A stretch of DNA of 64,000 nucleotides from Actinomycetota bacterium (GTDB lineage: Bacteria; Actinomycetota; Humimicrobiia; Hakubellales; JAMDDV01). Every line of letters starts with the position of its first letter. Positions within the stretch are counted from its first letter, which is position 1. The translations under genes were made by a program, and so were the position numbers. The notes beneath the pieces were generated by a model that saw only the letters and a program-made list of their open reading frames with translations, was not told the origin of the DNA and did no database searches. Below, in pieces: positions 25,797-34,679 of the stretch. Where the stretch lies: assembly GCA_023488455.1 (NCBI GenBank), contig JAMDDV010000038.1, positions 21,251-85,250 of the forward strand. Reading direction: 5' to 3'.

Positions 25797-27011
25797 ATGA
25801 TTAACATGAAAATAACACTTCCAAAAATTGATACCACAATTAAAATCCCTAAAGGTGAATTTGAAACAAGAATAAAAAAAGTACAGAATGAACTTTATAG
25901 AAGAAAAATTGATTTTGGTATAGCCTATGGGACTCCTATTATACCTGGAGATGTTTTATACCTATCTGGATATGATGTTCATCTAGAATCGTCATCTGCC
26001 ATCATAATATCTCCAACTAAGATGTTTGTATTGGGAGGTCCAGAAAGTGTGGGCTGTGCCCAAGAATCAATGCGTGCTGGTGAATGGAGAAATCTAAAGG
26101 AGTTCCAGCTAAGTTGGGAGGATTATCCTCAAGCTAGGTTTTCTCCTCTAAGAGAAGTGATTGATGAAGCTGTTGAGAAAAAAAATGTAAAAAGAGTAGG
26201 CATGCTGACTTCAGCGGATATTATGTCAGTTGACTGGTTGGAGTTAGTAAAAAGAAATACTGATAAAAATGCTGAATTTCTGAATGCAACAGATATTCTT
26301 GCCGAAGCCCGGTATATCAAAAGCAAGAATGAATTAGAGCTAATCAGATTATCAAATAAGATTGCCATAGAGGCTATAAAAATAATGATTGAAGTTATCG
26401 AACCCGGAATGAGAGAATTGGAAGTTGCTGCATATGGAGACTACGTAGCCAAATCAATGGGTGCTTATAACTATGGATACGATACCCTGGTTACTACAGG
26501 GGAAAGAACTAATACGATTATTGGTAGAACTGGTAATAAGATAATAGAAAAAGGAGATATATGTATCTTTGGAGTAAGTGCTAGATATGAAGGTTATTCG
26601 TCAGCACCTGGGCGTACTATAGTTGTTGGAGGTGCTAATAAAGGACAAGTAGAATTTCTTGAACATGCACTAACAGCTCATGCATTAGCTGTTGAAAAGT
26701 TTGTCTATGGAAAACCTGCTCGTGATTTGGATATAGTTGCTCGTGAATATTACAAAAAGGTAGGGTTAGCACAATATCAGATTTACAGTACGGGGCATGG
26801 GACAGGAATCTCGGAAGCCTTTGAGGGGAAGGCAGCGACTCGCTATAGTGATTATAATTTCCCCAAAAATATTGTGATGATGATAGATGTTGGTTTATAC
26901 GGACATCCAGATTACCACGGCCAAAGACACGAAGAAGCATTTATTATTAATGATAAAGGTGAAACTGAAAAAATTTCAGACTTGCCAATGAGATTATATA
27001 AGAAAAAATGA
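25797..27011 (+). CDS. Creatinase-like M24 family protein (non-metal type)
   Basis: ATG follows AAAGAGGAGAAA. The 404-residue protein has the two-domain layout of Xaa-Pro peptidase/creatinase proteins: an N-terminal creatinase domain (to about residue 170) and a pita-bread C-terminal domain with ELELIRLSNKIA and the YSTGHGTGIS His. Of the five dinuclear-metal ligands, the two Asp positions are absent (GDICIFGVSARYEGYSSAPGRT), as in true creatinase, which works without metal. Hydrolysis of a C-N bond in a small amine or amidino compound is therefore more likely than peptide cleavage. A paralogue lies at 28804, on the other side of xylulokinase. Confidence 0.75.
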   Translation: MINMKITLPKIDTTIKIPKGEFETRIKKVQNELYRRKIDFGIAYGTPIIPGDVLYLSGYDVHLESSSAIIISPTKMFVLGGPESVGCAQESMRAGEWRNLKEFQLSWEDYPQARFSPLREVIDEAVEKKNVKRVGMLTSADIMSVDWLELVKRNTDKNAEFLNATDILAEARYIKSKNELELIRLSNKIAIEAIKIMIEVIEPGMRELEVAAYGDYVAKSMGAYNYGYDTLVTTGERTNTIIGRTGNKIIEKGDICIFGVSARYEGYSSAPGRTIVVGGANKGQVEFLEHALTAHALAVEKFVYGKPARDLDIVAREYYKKVGLAQYQIYSTGHGTGISEAFEGKAATRYSDYNFPKNIVMMIDVGLYGHPDYHGQRHEEAFIINDKGETEKISDLPMRLYKKK

Positions 27012-27139
27012 TTGCATTTATAGAAAACAGGGATTTGAAATATATCACCAATATCAAAATACTCAAATGACTCCAATTATATTAAATCTATAAAAGGATT
27101 TTATAAGTTTTTAGAATTTCTAATGGAAAAAGCATCTGG

Positions 27140-28717
27140 ATGAATTACCTTTTAGGCTTATGCATTGGAACATCGAGCACAAAAGCTCTGATTACTGATA
27201 TTGAAGGAAAGGTAATAGTTTCTTCAATAATAGAATATAAGACTGATAGCCCCTTTCCAGGTTGGATGGAACAAGATCCTGAGTTATGGTTTGAAAGTTC
27301 AATTAAAGCTGTCAAAGATTTACTTGATAACGGCAATATTAATCCGAAAGATATAATATCTTTGGGCATCTCAGGCCAGATGCATTCTACAGTTTTTTTA
27401 GATAGAAATAACGATGTAATAAGGCCTGCTCCGCTGTGGAACGATCAGAGAACATTTAAGGAATGTAATTATCTTTTGGATAATATAGGAATTAAAAAAA
27501 TGCTCGAACTCACCTCAAATAAACCTCTGGACGCTTTCAGTCTTCCTAAGATTTTATGGCTAAGAAATAATGAAAAAGAAAATTTCAAGAGATTAAAAAA
27601 GATATGTCTTTCAAAAGATTATGTGAAATACAGGTTATCTGGAAAGCTTAACACTGATCCTTCCGATGCCTCTGGAACCCTATGTTTTGATGTAAAAAAT
27701 TACAGGTGGTCTAAAGAGCTTTTTGATGAGTTGAAACTGGATATATCAATTCTTCCGGATGTAAAACCGTCAGGTGAATTTTCTGCTTGCATGTCAAGGG
27801 AAGGATCAATAATAACGGGTTTACCTGAGGGATTACCTATACTGACGGGGACAGCGGATACTGCAGGAGAGATGTTGGGGAATGGAATAAATAGTGATGG
27901 AGATTGTCTTATAATTCTTGGGACTGGGGGAGTTTTGCTTGTTTATCATTCAAAACATTATAAAAATGATGGCAGCCTTGATATGTTCTGCTTTCCTGAC
28001 GGAAGGTTTTATTCGTTAGGGGTAACACTTTCATCATCTGCGTCGCTTATGTGGAGCTTAAATAAAATAGGGCTTGATCTGGATATTGTCGAAAGGGGAA
28101 TAGATAGAAATATAAGATATTGCGATTTTAAAGAATATATCGAGAAAAATAAGTTTAATATTCTTGAAGAAGAAGCAAATGAAGTTTCTCCAGGAGCTAA
28201 CGGCTTAATATTTTTACCCTATTTAACAGGCGAGAGGGCACCATATGCTGATCCAAGTGCAAGGGGCGTTTTATTTGGATTGAACTTAAACCATGGGAAG
28301 AAGCATATCTTAAGAGCCGTAATGGAGGGTGTAGCATTTTCACAAAGGGATTGTTATGAAATAATCAGAAAAAAGGGGTTTGATATAAAGAATATTGTAA
28401 TATCAGGGGGTGGGGCAAAAAGTAAATTGTGGTGCCAGATCTATTCAGATGTTTTCAATTCAAGAATTACGAAGATGTCATCTGAAGAGGGCCCATCTTT
28501 GGGAATGTGTATACTTGGAGCAGTTTCATTAGGGATATATGATTCTATCGGGAAAGCCTCAAAGAAGTTTTTTAGGGAAGAAAATACCTTTAATATGAAT
28601 GAAGAAAATGTATCTATATATGATGAGCTATATGGAATATATCATGATCTTTATTCAAAATTGAAAGACTCTTTTTTTAAAATAGATAAATTTGCCAAAA
28701 AACATTACTTAAATTAA
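27140..28717 (+). CDS. xylB: Xylulokinase-type FGGY carbohydrate kinase
   Basis: A 525-residue FGGY kinase. The N-terminal ATP motif is LLGLCIGTSSTKALITD; ISGQMHSTVFLD and RPAPLWNDQRT are typical of xylulokinase, and the C-terminal GVAFSQRDCYEIIRKKG and ISGGGAKSKLWCQI are FGGY signatures. It would phosphorylate D-xylulose or a related ketose with ATP, delivering it to the pentose-phosphate pathway served by the transketolase and transaldolase genes in the window. The substrate could be another pentulose. Confidence 0.82.
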   Translation: MNYLLGLCIGTSSTKALITDIEGKVIVSSIIEYKTDSPFPGWMEQDPELWFESSIKAVKDLLDNGNINPKDIISLGISGQMHSTVFLDRNNDVIRPAPLWNDQRTFKECNYLLDNIGIKKMLELTSNKPLDAFSLPKILWLRNNEKENFKRLKKICLSKDYVKYRLSGKLNTDPSDASGTLCFDVKNYRWSKELFDELKLDISILPDVKPSGEFSACMSREGSIITGLPEGLPILTGTADTAGEMLGNGINSDGDCLIILGTGGVLLVYHSKHYKNDGSLDMFCFPDGRFYSLGVTLSSSASLMWSLNKIGLDLDIVERGIDRNIRYCDFKEYIEKNKFNILEEEANEVSPGANGLIFLPYLTGERAPYADPSARGVLFGLNLNHGKKHILRAVMEGVAFSQRDCYEIIRKKGFDIKNIVISGGGAKSKLWCQIYSDVFNSRITKMSSEEGPSLGMCILGAVSLGIYDSIGKASKKFFREENTFNMNEENVSIYDELYGIYHDLYSKLKDSFFKIDKFAKKHYLN

Positions 28718-28803
28718 GTAAATGAGTAATTCTTTTTACAATATTCAATTAATCTAGTCACATAGATTGAAGTAACAAATCATTGCGTATACAAGGAGCG
28801 TTA

Positions 28804-29931
28804 ATGGAGAATCAAAATTATATCCTCGCTAAGATTGAAAAGGTAAGAAATTACATTGAAGAGAGAGGCGCAGATGGGATCCTTCTAACTAAAAAGAATA
28901 ATTTTTCATGGATTACCTGTGGGAAGAGAAATGGAATAATAAATGAATCAGAGATAGGTAATTCAAGTGTTCTTATAACAAGAAATAATTGCTATCTTAT
29001 AACGGATAATATAGAAGAACCTCGAATGTACGCGGAAGAAATAGATGACAGACTTTTCAAAAGAGCGATATTTAGTTGGTTTGAGCCGCAAGATAAGTAT
29101 AAAAAGATAATCGAGGTTGTTGGAAGTGATAATGTTATTTCAGATGTTACTTTTGGTAATTTCGATCTTGTTGACGATGGTTTTGAGAAATTAAAGTATG
29201 TGCTTGATGAAGCAGAAAAGAAGGTGTTGAGAGAGCTTGGGGAAAGGACTTCCAAAATTATCTCCAGGGTGTGTTTGGAGACAAAGCGGGGTGATGGTGA
29301 GTTTAATTGCCTTGGCCTGCTTCATAGATACTTAGCAGATGAGGGCATATCGCCCAACGTGTCTTTTGTCGCTTCCGATGAGAGGATATTTAATTTCAGA
29401 CACCCAATAGCAACCTTTAAGAAGGTAGATAGATATTTTATGGTGGTAGTCTGCTCTGAGTTTAAAGGTTTAATTGTCTCAATGAGTAGATCTGTTTACT
29501 TTGGAAAACTAACAGGGGAATTGGAAGCTAAAAAGGATATTCTTGCCCATATCGATGCAGAGATAATAAACAACACAAGACCTGGTAAAACATATGCGGA
29601 TGTTTTTGGATTTATTAAAAAAATGTATGAGAAATATGGGCATAAGGATGAGTGGATTCATCACCTTCAGGGAGGTCCTATCGGGTATTCACCAAGATAT
29701 TTTCTAGCAAATGATCGTACAAATGTGCCTGTTGAGGTTGGAAATGCATTTGCATGGAATCCTACATTAAAAGGAATAAAAAGTGAGGATACATTTTTGA
29801 TTGATGAGGATTTAAATAAATACATTTCTTATGATGAGGATTGGCCCTCAATTGAGATAGTAGTTGGAGATAGGAAGATAAAAAGACCCGATATTTTATT
29901 AAGAAAAGAGATTGTGATTTCATCTTCATAG
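28804..29931 (+). CDS. Second creatinase/prolidase-like M24 family protein
   Basis: Start placed at ATG 28804 behind AAGGAGCG; an in-frame TTG at 28783 lies upstream of that site. The 375-residue protein keeps an N-terminal creatinase-like domain and a C-terminal M24 fold with WIHHLQGGPIGYSPR (family His) and GIKSEDTFLI (family Glu). The two Asp metal ligands are replaced (VVVCSEFKGLIVSMSRS), so it too looks non-metal. It is diverged from the copy at 25797. It ends the transcript; the next 294 bases contain no gene I can recognise. Confidence 0.7.
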   Translation: MENQNYILAKIEKVRNYIEERGADGILLTKKNNFSWITCGKRNGIINESEIGNSSVLITRNNCYLITDNIEEPRMYAEEIDDRLFKRAIFSWFEPQDKYKKIIEVVGSDNVISDVTFGNFDLVDDGFEKLKYVLDEAEKKVLRELGERTSKIISRVCLETKRGDGEFNCLGLLHRYLADEGISPNVSFVASDERIFNFRHPIATFKKVDRYFMVVVCSEFKGLIVSMSRSVYFGKLTGELEAKKDILAHIDAEIINNTRPGKTYADVFGFIKKMYEKYGHKDEWIHHLQGGPIGYSPRYFLANDRTNVPVEVGNAFAWNPTLKGIKSEDTFLIDEDLNKYISYDEDWPSIEIVVGDRKIKRPDILLRKEIVISSS

Positions 29932-30225
29932 AGCATAGATTTCTTTCCACTTATGTTTAGTAATACAGAGTGGTAACAATTTCTTTCTAGGTGTATCTAG
30001 AATCGTGCCCATTTTAAATTCTGATGCCAATTTGTACCCTTCAACTTTGAAATATATCCTATCTAAGATTTTTGCCCGTATTCCTTTTTATCTTTTAAGT
30101 TTATCTACGAATGTATATAATATAAATTTAGCCAAGGATATTATTTAATCTAACCTGATATGTTAAGTCACTATCTTAAGCAATGACATTTTGAAAGCTG
30201 TGCAGGGCGCACCATTTTTATAAGT

Positions 30226-30453
30226 TTATTTTTTTAATGTTTTAACAAATTCTTCAACCTCAATGTTTGCTGCTCGTAATATCGAACGAAGAGTTCCTTT
30301 ATCAAGGAATTTATGATCTGGTACTACAACTTGAGTAAATGGGTTATCTCTTCTTAAGGTAATGTGGCTGCCTTTCTGTCTTTTAACTGAAAAACCATAT
30401 TTATTGAGGACTCTAATACATTCTTTTCCAGAAATATTTGGTAATTTTGTCAT
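30226..30453 (-). CDS. hicA: HicA family toxin
   Basis: A 75-residue protein matching HicA/YcfA mRNA interferases: ISGKECIRVLNKYGFSVKRQ, then KGSHITLRR with the catalytic His, and VVVPDHKFLDKGTLRSILR. It cleaves mRNA when free of its antitoxin. The ATG overlaps the end of the upstream hicB by four bases, so the pair is cotranscribed antitoxin-first. Confidence 0.9.
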   Translation of the reverse strand: MTKLPNISGKECIRVLNKYGFSVKRQKGSHITLRRDNPFTQVVVPDHKFLDKGTLRSILRAANIEVEEFVKTLKK

Positions 30454-30656
30454 ACCGCAACAACAATGACTTCAAACTGTTCTTCTGGTACAGGTAGGTT
30501 ATCTTCCTCTAATGCCTCTATGTAACATTCAATTGCTTCTTTGATGTTATTAATAGCTTCTTCCTTGGTTTTACCTTGAGAGATGCATCCAGGCAAGCTT
30601 GGGCATTCGGCGATCCAAAAACCGTCTTCTCCTGGATACAAAATTACCTGTCTCAT
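30450..30656 (-). CDS. hicB: HicB family antitoxin
   Basis: Start at the ATG at 30656 behind GAGGTGATTATA. The 68-residue protein has the HicB fold: VILYPGEDGFWIAECPSLPG, SQGKTKEEAINNIKEAIE. It lacks the C-terminal DNA-binding extension of longer HicB proteins, so it is a short HicB that neutralises HicA by direct binding. Confidence 0.88.
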   Translation of the reverse strand: MRQVILYPGEDGFWIAECPSLPGCISQGKTKEEAINNIKEAIECYIEALEEDNLPVPEEQFEVIVVAV

Positions 30657-30743
30657 TATAATCACCTCACAGTAGTCACAGAAAGTGTACAAAATTATAT
30701 TATTAAAATGAATATAATAATAACATGCAAAATTGAATAGCCG

Positions 30744-30775
30744 ACAGGGCATAGTGGAGTTTCATCGATTTGTTG
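30744..30775 (+). pseudogene. Remnant of a vapC 3' end in toxin-antitoxin debris
   Basis: These 32 bases match the 3' end of the intact vapC (31643-31674) at 27 positions, including codons for the terminal VIAEF-like residues and the region just past the stop. The surrounding gap 30657-31014 has no intact gene. On the minus strand a 27-codon frame (30902 to 30819) faintly resembles the N-terminus of MNT-type nucleotidyltransferases. The gap looks like decayed toxin-antitoxin genes. Confidence 0.45.
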
Positions 30776-31014
30776 GTATTGAATCGAAGGTTCAAGTCGT
30801 TTTATTCCTTCAACTTTGTCAAAGTCCGTATCTTAAGAACTTGATTTTAATAATATCTTCCTCAAGTTCAAAAAGAATTTTGTCCTTAGACTTCAGCTTC
30901 ATGCTTGAGAAAGCAATATTAGATGCGAATATTGATTCATTATGATTCATATAATGTGTTATAATTTTTTATGTTGTTAAATTAGTTGTGATAATAAGGT
31001 TTTGGTGGTGTGTC

Positions 31015-31275
31015 ATGAGGCAATTTACTGTTAGGGGGCTATCAAAGGAATTGGAGGAGAGGATCGAAAAAGAGGTTAATGAAAAGGGATTAAGCCTAAA
31101 CAAAGTGTTGATGTCACTGCTTGAGAAAGGCTCTGGACTGAGTAGAATAAAGAGATCTCAAGTAATTTACAGTGATCTGGACCACTTAGCAGGGTCATGG
31201 TCCTTAGAAGAAGCTCAAGAAATTGAGAAATATATAAAGGATCAAAGAAAAATCGATGAGGATATGTGGAAGTGA
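31015..31275 (+). CDS. vapB: VapB-type antitoxin
   Basis: Start at ATG 31015 with a GGTGGTG ribosome-like site upstream. The 86-residue protein begins with a ribbon-helix-helix-like FTVRGLSKELEERIEKEVNE...LNKVLMSLLEKG and ends with the toxin-binding tail DLDHLAGSWSLEEAQEIEK...IDEDMWK, common in VapB antitoxins of PIN toxins. It overlaps the vapC start by four bases. Confidence 0.82.
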   Translation: MRQFTVRGLSKELEERIEKEVNEKGLSLNKVLMSLLEKGSGLSRIKRSQVIYSDLDHLAGSWSLEEAQEIEKYIKDQRKIDEDMWK

Positions 31276-31667
31276 ATACAAGGATTCTAATCGATACAAC
31301 TGCCTATTCATCGTTTATGAAAGGTGATCCTGATTTTAAAAAAGCTATACAGACGGCAGATGAGATTTTTCTTAATTCCATTGTAATTGGTGAGCTGCTA
31401 TTCGGATTTATTAGAGGAGGAAGAGAGGAAAAAAATCGTTTAGAACTTCAACAATTTCTTTCATCACCAAGAGTATTCATTCAAACGGTTGATGAGGAAA
31501 CATCAGAGAGGTATGCCGTAATATTTAATTATCTTAAGGAGAAAGGGACTCCAATTCCCACCAATGATATATGGATTGCTGCCTCAGCCATGAAGGACGG
31601 TTTGAAGATCCTTACCGCTGATGATCATTTTAATAAAATACCACAGGTCATAGCGGAGTTTCGTTGA
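31272..31667 (+). CDS. vapC: PIN-domain ribonuclease toxin VapC
   Basis: A GTG at 31272 overlaps the vapB stop as GTGA; another in-frame GTG is at 31266. The protein of about 131 residues has the PIN acidic residues in ILIDTTAYSSFMKGD, SIVIGELLFGF and TNDIWIAASAMKDGLKILTADDHF. Family members cut tRNA or other RNA. The last 20 bases overlap the convergent antiporter gene, so the insertion of this cassette trimmed closely against it or shares its 3' end. Confidence 0.88.
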   Translation: MNTRILIDTTAYSSFMKGDPDFKKAIQTADEIFLNSIVIGELLFGFIRGGREEKNRLELQQFLSSPRVFIQTVDEETSERYAVIFNYLKEKGTPIPTNDIWIAASAMKDGLKILTADDHFNKIPQVIAEFR

Positions 31668-32856
31668 TCTGTTGCGCTTGTAGATTTTTACTTGTTTTGC
31701 TTTTTTGCTGAAGTCTAATTGATGAATAAATAAATCTCAATAGAAGTGGGGTTATCAGCGTGGTTGCCACGGCAACTATCACCAGCGAAGCATAGGTCTC
31801 AAGTGATATTATTTTAAATGTGGCTCCTATCGTTGCTGTGATGAGCGCAACCTCGCCTCTTGATATCATACCGATGCCAATTACAGTCGATCGTTTCCAA
31901 TCAAATCCGCACATCTTTGCAGGTAGCATGCAGCCCAATAGCTTAGAGATAATTGCCACTGTAAGCAGAGATATTATCAATATTGGATTCAGATTTCTGA
32001 CGGTAAAGCCCATGCCTATATTTGCAAAAAAAATTGGGATGAAAATGCTGTAACCCACGACCCTCAGGTTCTTTTCGATCTTCTCTTTAATGCCGGACTT
32101 ATTCACGAGGACCCCAGCTAAATATGCGCCGGTTATTGATGCGAGTCCTGCATAGAACTCAGAAGCCCAGCCAAATAGAAGACTGAAAGCTATTATCAGG
32201 CTCATGATAAGGTCGTTATTCCTGACCCTGTTGAAAAGTTTTGGTGCAAAATTTACAAAGACATAACCAAAAGCAGTTGCGCTGGCGCTAAAGATCGCAA
32301 GCCTGGTGATTGTGGTTGTGAACTTGATATCACCTATGCCTTTAGTCCCCAGGAATATTGAAATTGCGACCAGACCCATTATGTCATCAATAACTGCAGC
32401 ATTCATTATCGTTGCAGCCTCGTCGGTGTGCATCTTTTTCAATTCCATGAGTGTTTGCGCAGTGATGCTCACGCTGGTTGCGGATAGCACTATCCCGACG
32501 AATATGCTTTCATTCTGCGGAAGGCCAAATAGTTTACAAACCCCCCAGCTAAGCAGGATAGGGAAGAGCATCCCAGATGTGGCAATAAGGAAGGAAGACA
32601 GCCCAAATTTCTTGATCTTATCAATTTCGGTTTCCAGTCCAGAGATGAACATTAGGATTATCACGCCAATTAAAGCGATGACATTGATCGCAGCATTGGG
32701 CGTGATGAAACCGAGTATTGCTGGGCCAAGGATTATGCCAACGGCTATCTTACCAATAACTGTTGGCAGACCGATCTTCTGGCTCAAAAAACCCATCAGT
32801 TTTGAGGCACCCAGTAAAATCGCTAATTTTAAAAGGATAGAGAAGTTCTCTTCCAT
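31648..32856 (-). CDS. Cation/proton antiporter (CPA2, KefB/NapA type)
   Basis: A 402-residue protein with about twelve membrane helices. GVIILMFISGLETEIDKIKK and AAVIDDIMGLVAISIF are hallmarks of the CPA2 family; the paired Asp (DD) at the latter is the ion-binding motif of electrogenic members such as NapA. GMISRGEVALITATIG is also characteristic. No C-terminal RCK/TrkA domain is present, so it is not a gated KefB. It probably exchanges Na+ or K+ for H+ for pH or salt balance. Confidence 0.88.
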   Translation of the reverse strand: MEENFSILLKLAILLGASKLMGFLSQKIGLPTVIGKIAVGIILGPAILGFITPNAAINVIALIGVIILMFISGLETEIDKIKKFGLSSFLIATSGMLFPILLSWGVCKLFGLPQNESIFVGIVLSATSVSITAQTLMELKKMHTDEAATIMNAAVIDDIMGLVAISIFLGTKGIGDIKFTTTITRLAIFSASATAFGYVFVNFAPKLFNRVRNNDLIMSLIIAFSLLFGWASEFYAGLASITGAYLAGVLVNKSGIKEKIEKNLRVVGYSIFIPIFFANIGMGFTVRNLNPILIISLLTVAIISKLLGCMLPAKMCGFDWKRSTVIGIGMISRGEVALITATIGATFKIISLETYASLVIVAVATTLITPLLLRFIYSSIRLQQKSKTSKNLQAQQINETPL

Positions 32857-32905
32857 CTTCCTTCCATGTTATTTCCCTTTTTACTATTCAAATGGATGAA
32901 TCTAC

Positions 32906-33244
32906 TTAAATGGCTTCAACGCCTTTATCGCCAGTCCGAACACGGACTACTTCCTCAATCGGTATAATAAATATCTTGCCGTCTCCAACAGCACCGGTCC
33001 TGCCTATTTCACAAATAGTATCCACTACCGTCTGCACATCCTTGTCTTCCACCACTATTTCAATCTTCTTCTTGGGTAAGAATTCAATCCTGTGTTCTCC
33101 CACTCGCCATTTCAGCGACACGCCTTTTTGCTGGCCTCTCCCAACCACATCACTGACTGTCATGCCAATAAAGCCTTTATCCTCCAGGGCGGTTTTAATT
33201 GGATGAAAAGTCTCTTCCCGTACTATGGCTTCTATTTTTTTCAT
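32906..33244 (-). CDS. glnK: P-II nitrogen regulatory protein (GlnK-type)
   Basis: Start at ATG 33244 behind AGGAGC, ten bases after the amt stop. The 112-residue protein is a full P-II protein: KKIEAIVREETFHPIKTALED, GMTVSDVVGRGQQKG, FLPKKKIEIVVEDKDV and IGRTGAVGDGKIFI for ATP binding. In the T-loop the uridylylated Tyr51 of enterobacterial P-II is His (RVGEHRIEF), so control by uridylylation is unlikely. It should gate the neighbouring Amt channel according to ATP/ADP and 2-oxoglutarate. Confidence 0.92.
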   Translation of the reverse strand: MKKIEAIVREETFHPIKTALEDKGFIGMTVSDVVGRGQQKGVSLKWRVGEHRIEFLPKKKIEIVVEDKDVQTVVDTICEIGRTGAVGDGKIFIIPIEEVVRVRTGDKGVEAI

Positions 33245-33254
33245 ATTAATGCTC

Positions 33255-34478
33255 CTATTCGTAAGCTCTTTCCCCATGCTGGGAAATATCCAGACCTACA
33301 ACCTCCTCGGTTTCACTGACTCTTAACCCTATAGTGATATCGATTAGCTTACCTATTATCCAGGTCATTGTGAAAGAGAAAGCCCAAACTACTATTATTG
33401 CCAATAACTGTTTGCTGATTAGTAAAAGATTGCCAGCAATTAGTCCATCAGCACCGGCTGGATTCACTTTTATGGTGGCGAATATACCGGTGGCAAGAGC
33501 CCCCCAGGTGCCACCAATCCCATGACATGCCCATACGTCCAAAGACTCATCTACTCTAGTCCGGTTGCGTAAACGCATCGTATAGAAGCATATTGCCGAT
33601 ACTCCAATACCAATCGGTATACCCATTATCGGTTTCACAAAACCAGCGGCTGGTGTAATAGCTACCAGCCCAGCTACTGCTCCTATAGCAATACCGGATA
33701 CCGTAGGTCGATGGTAAAACCAACTCAGAAACATCCAGGTCAGCGCAGCAGCGGCTGCAGCAGTATTTGTAGCCACAAAGGCATTAGACGCTAACCCTCC
33801 AGAGGTCAAAGCGCTTCCTGCATTAAATCCGAACCACCCAAACCAGAGCAGACCAGCACCGATCACTACAAAGGGCACATTATGCGCTGTCATGTTGGTA
33901 CCATTTTGATAACCCTTGCGAGGACCTAACAGCATCGCCAGGGCTAGGGCAGATACACCGGCATTTATATGAACCACAGTGCCGCCGGCAAAATCCAGAG
34001 CGCCCAGCTTCACCAGCCATCCACCGCTACCCCAGACCCAATGCGCAATAGGCAAATATACAATGGTAAACCAGACTACAGCGAAGACCAAAATAGCTCT
34101 GAATTTCATTCTCTCAACAACTGCACCAGTGATTAGAGCTACGGTGATTATGGCAAACATCCCCTGAAATGCCATGAAAGAGAGATGAGGGACTGTAGTG
34201 GCATAGACTGTTGATGGTTCCTGACCGACATTATTCAATCCCAGGAAGTTTAATCCACCGATGATACCTCCAATGTCCTTTCCGAAGCTCAGGCTGTAAC
34301 CGTACAGTACCCAGAGAACTCCAATCAAGCCTAGCGTCATAAAGCTCATCATAATGGTGGAAAGTGCATTCTTTCTCCTCACCATCCCACCATAGAAGAA
34401 AGCCAGTCCCGGCGTCATCAGCATGACGAGAGCTGCTGAGGCAAGTAGCCAGGCATTATCTCCAGCATTTATCGGCAT
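33255..34478 (-). CDS. amt: Ammonium transporter (Amt)
   Basis: A 407-residue Amt protein with eleven predicted helices. DFAGGTVVHINAGVSAL and WACHGIGGTWGAL contain the twin histidines of the conduction pore; LMTPGLAFFYGGMVRRKN is the family start. It begins directly at the membrane domain without a signal peptide. It is transcribed with glnK. A strong terminator and two hexaloop hairpins lie upstream of its start, indicating control by transcription antitermination. Confidence 0.95.
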   Translation of the reverse strand: MPINAGDNAWLLASAALVMLMTPGLAFFYGGMVRRKNALSTIMMSFMTLGLIGVLWVLYGYSLSFGKDIGGIIGGLNFLGLNNVGQEPSTVYATTVPHLSFMAFQGMFAIITVALITGAVVERMKFRAILVFAVVWFTIVYLPIAHWVWGSGGWLVKLGALDFAGGTVVHINAGVSALALAMLLGPRKGYQNGTNMTAHNVPFVVIGAGLLWFGWFGFNAGSALTSGGLASNAFVATNTAAAAAALTWMFLSWFYHRPTVSGIAIGAVAGLVAITPAAGFVKPIMGIPIGIGVSAICFYTMRLRNRTRVDESLDVWACHGIGGTWGALATGIFATIKVNPAGADGLIAGNLLLISKQLLAIIVVWAFSFTMTWIIGKLIDITIGLRVSETEEVVGLDISQHGERAYE

Positions 34479-34504
34479 AAACTACCTCCTGTATCTTATG
34501 TTGA

Positions 34505-34556
34505 AATAAAAAAAGCCCCTTAAAACCGGAATATTAATTCCTGCTTCAAGGGGCTT
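34505..34556 (-). terminator. Leader terminator upstream of amt (minus strand)
   Basis: On the minus strand AAGCCCCTT and AAGGGGCTT (plus 34548-34556 and 34513-34521) pair, with an inner GGAAT/ATTCC stem, and are followed by a run of U residues. It sits before the amt start, so it would stop transcription unless an antiterminator forms. Its 5' arm overlaps the second hexaloop hairpin. Confidence 0.85.
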
Positions 34557-34616
34557 CGATGCCCAATATGATTCTTCTTCAAATCTGGCCTGCTGGATGC
34601 ACCTTTGCATTCAGCA
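34551..34616 (-). ncRNA. Two-hexaloop leader (ANTAR-type antiterminator candidate) of the minus-strand amt-glnK operon
   Basis: Read on the minus strand, hairpin 1 (34616-34591) has stem TGCTG-A-ATGC and hexaloop AAAGGT. Hairpin 2 (34564-34551) has stem GGGC and hexaloop ATCGAA. Both loops have A at position 1 and G at position 4, the known recognition pattern of ANTAR-domain antiterminators. The 3' arm of hairpin 2 is part of the 5' arm of the terminator, so the two structures exclude each other. Linker 26 bases. Confidence 0.72.
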
Positions 34617-34679
34617 GCATAAATGTTTGCCTAAAATGATAATCGAAGTTTTAATCAAATCAATACATATAATGCATTG

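Noticed and set aside
29932..30225. Possible gene or RNA in the gap before hicA
   Set aside because: No coding frame, hairpin-T run or repeat that I can support; left unannotated.
30733..30945. A 70-codon open frame upstream of vapB
   Set aside because: No coding signature; it crosses the vapC-tail remnant and antisense debris, so it is treated as part of the decayed region.
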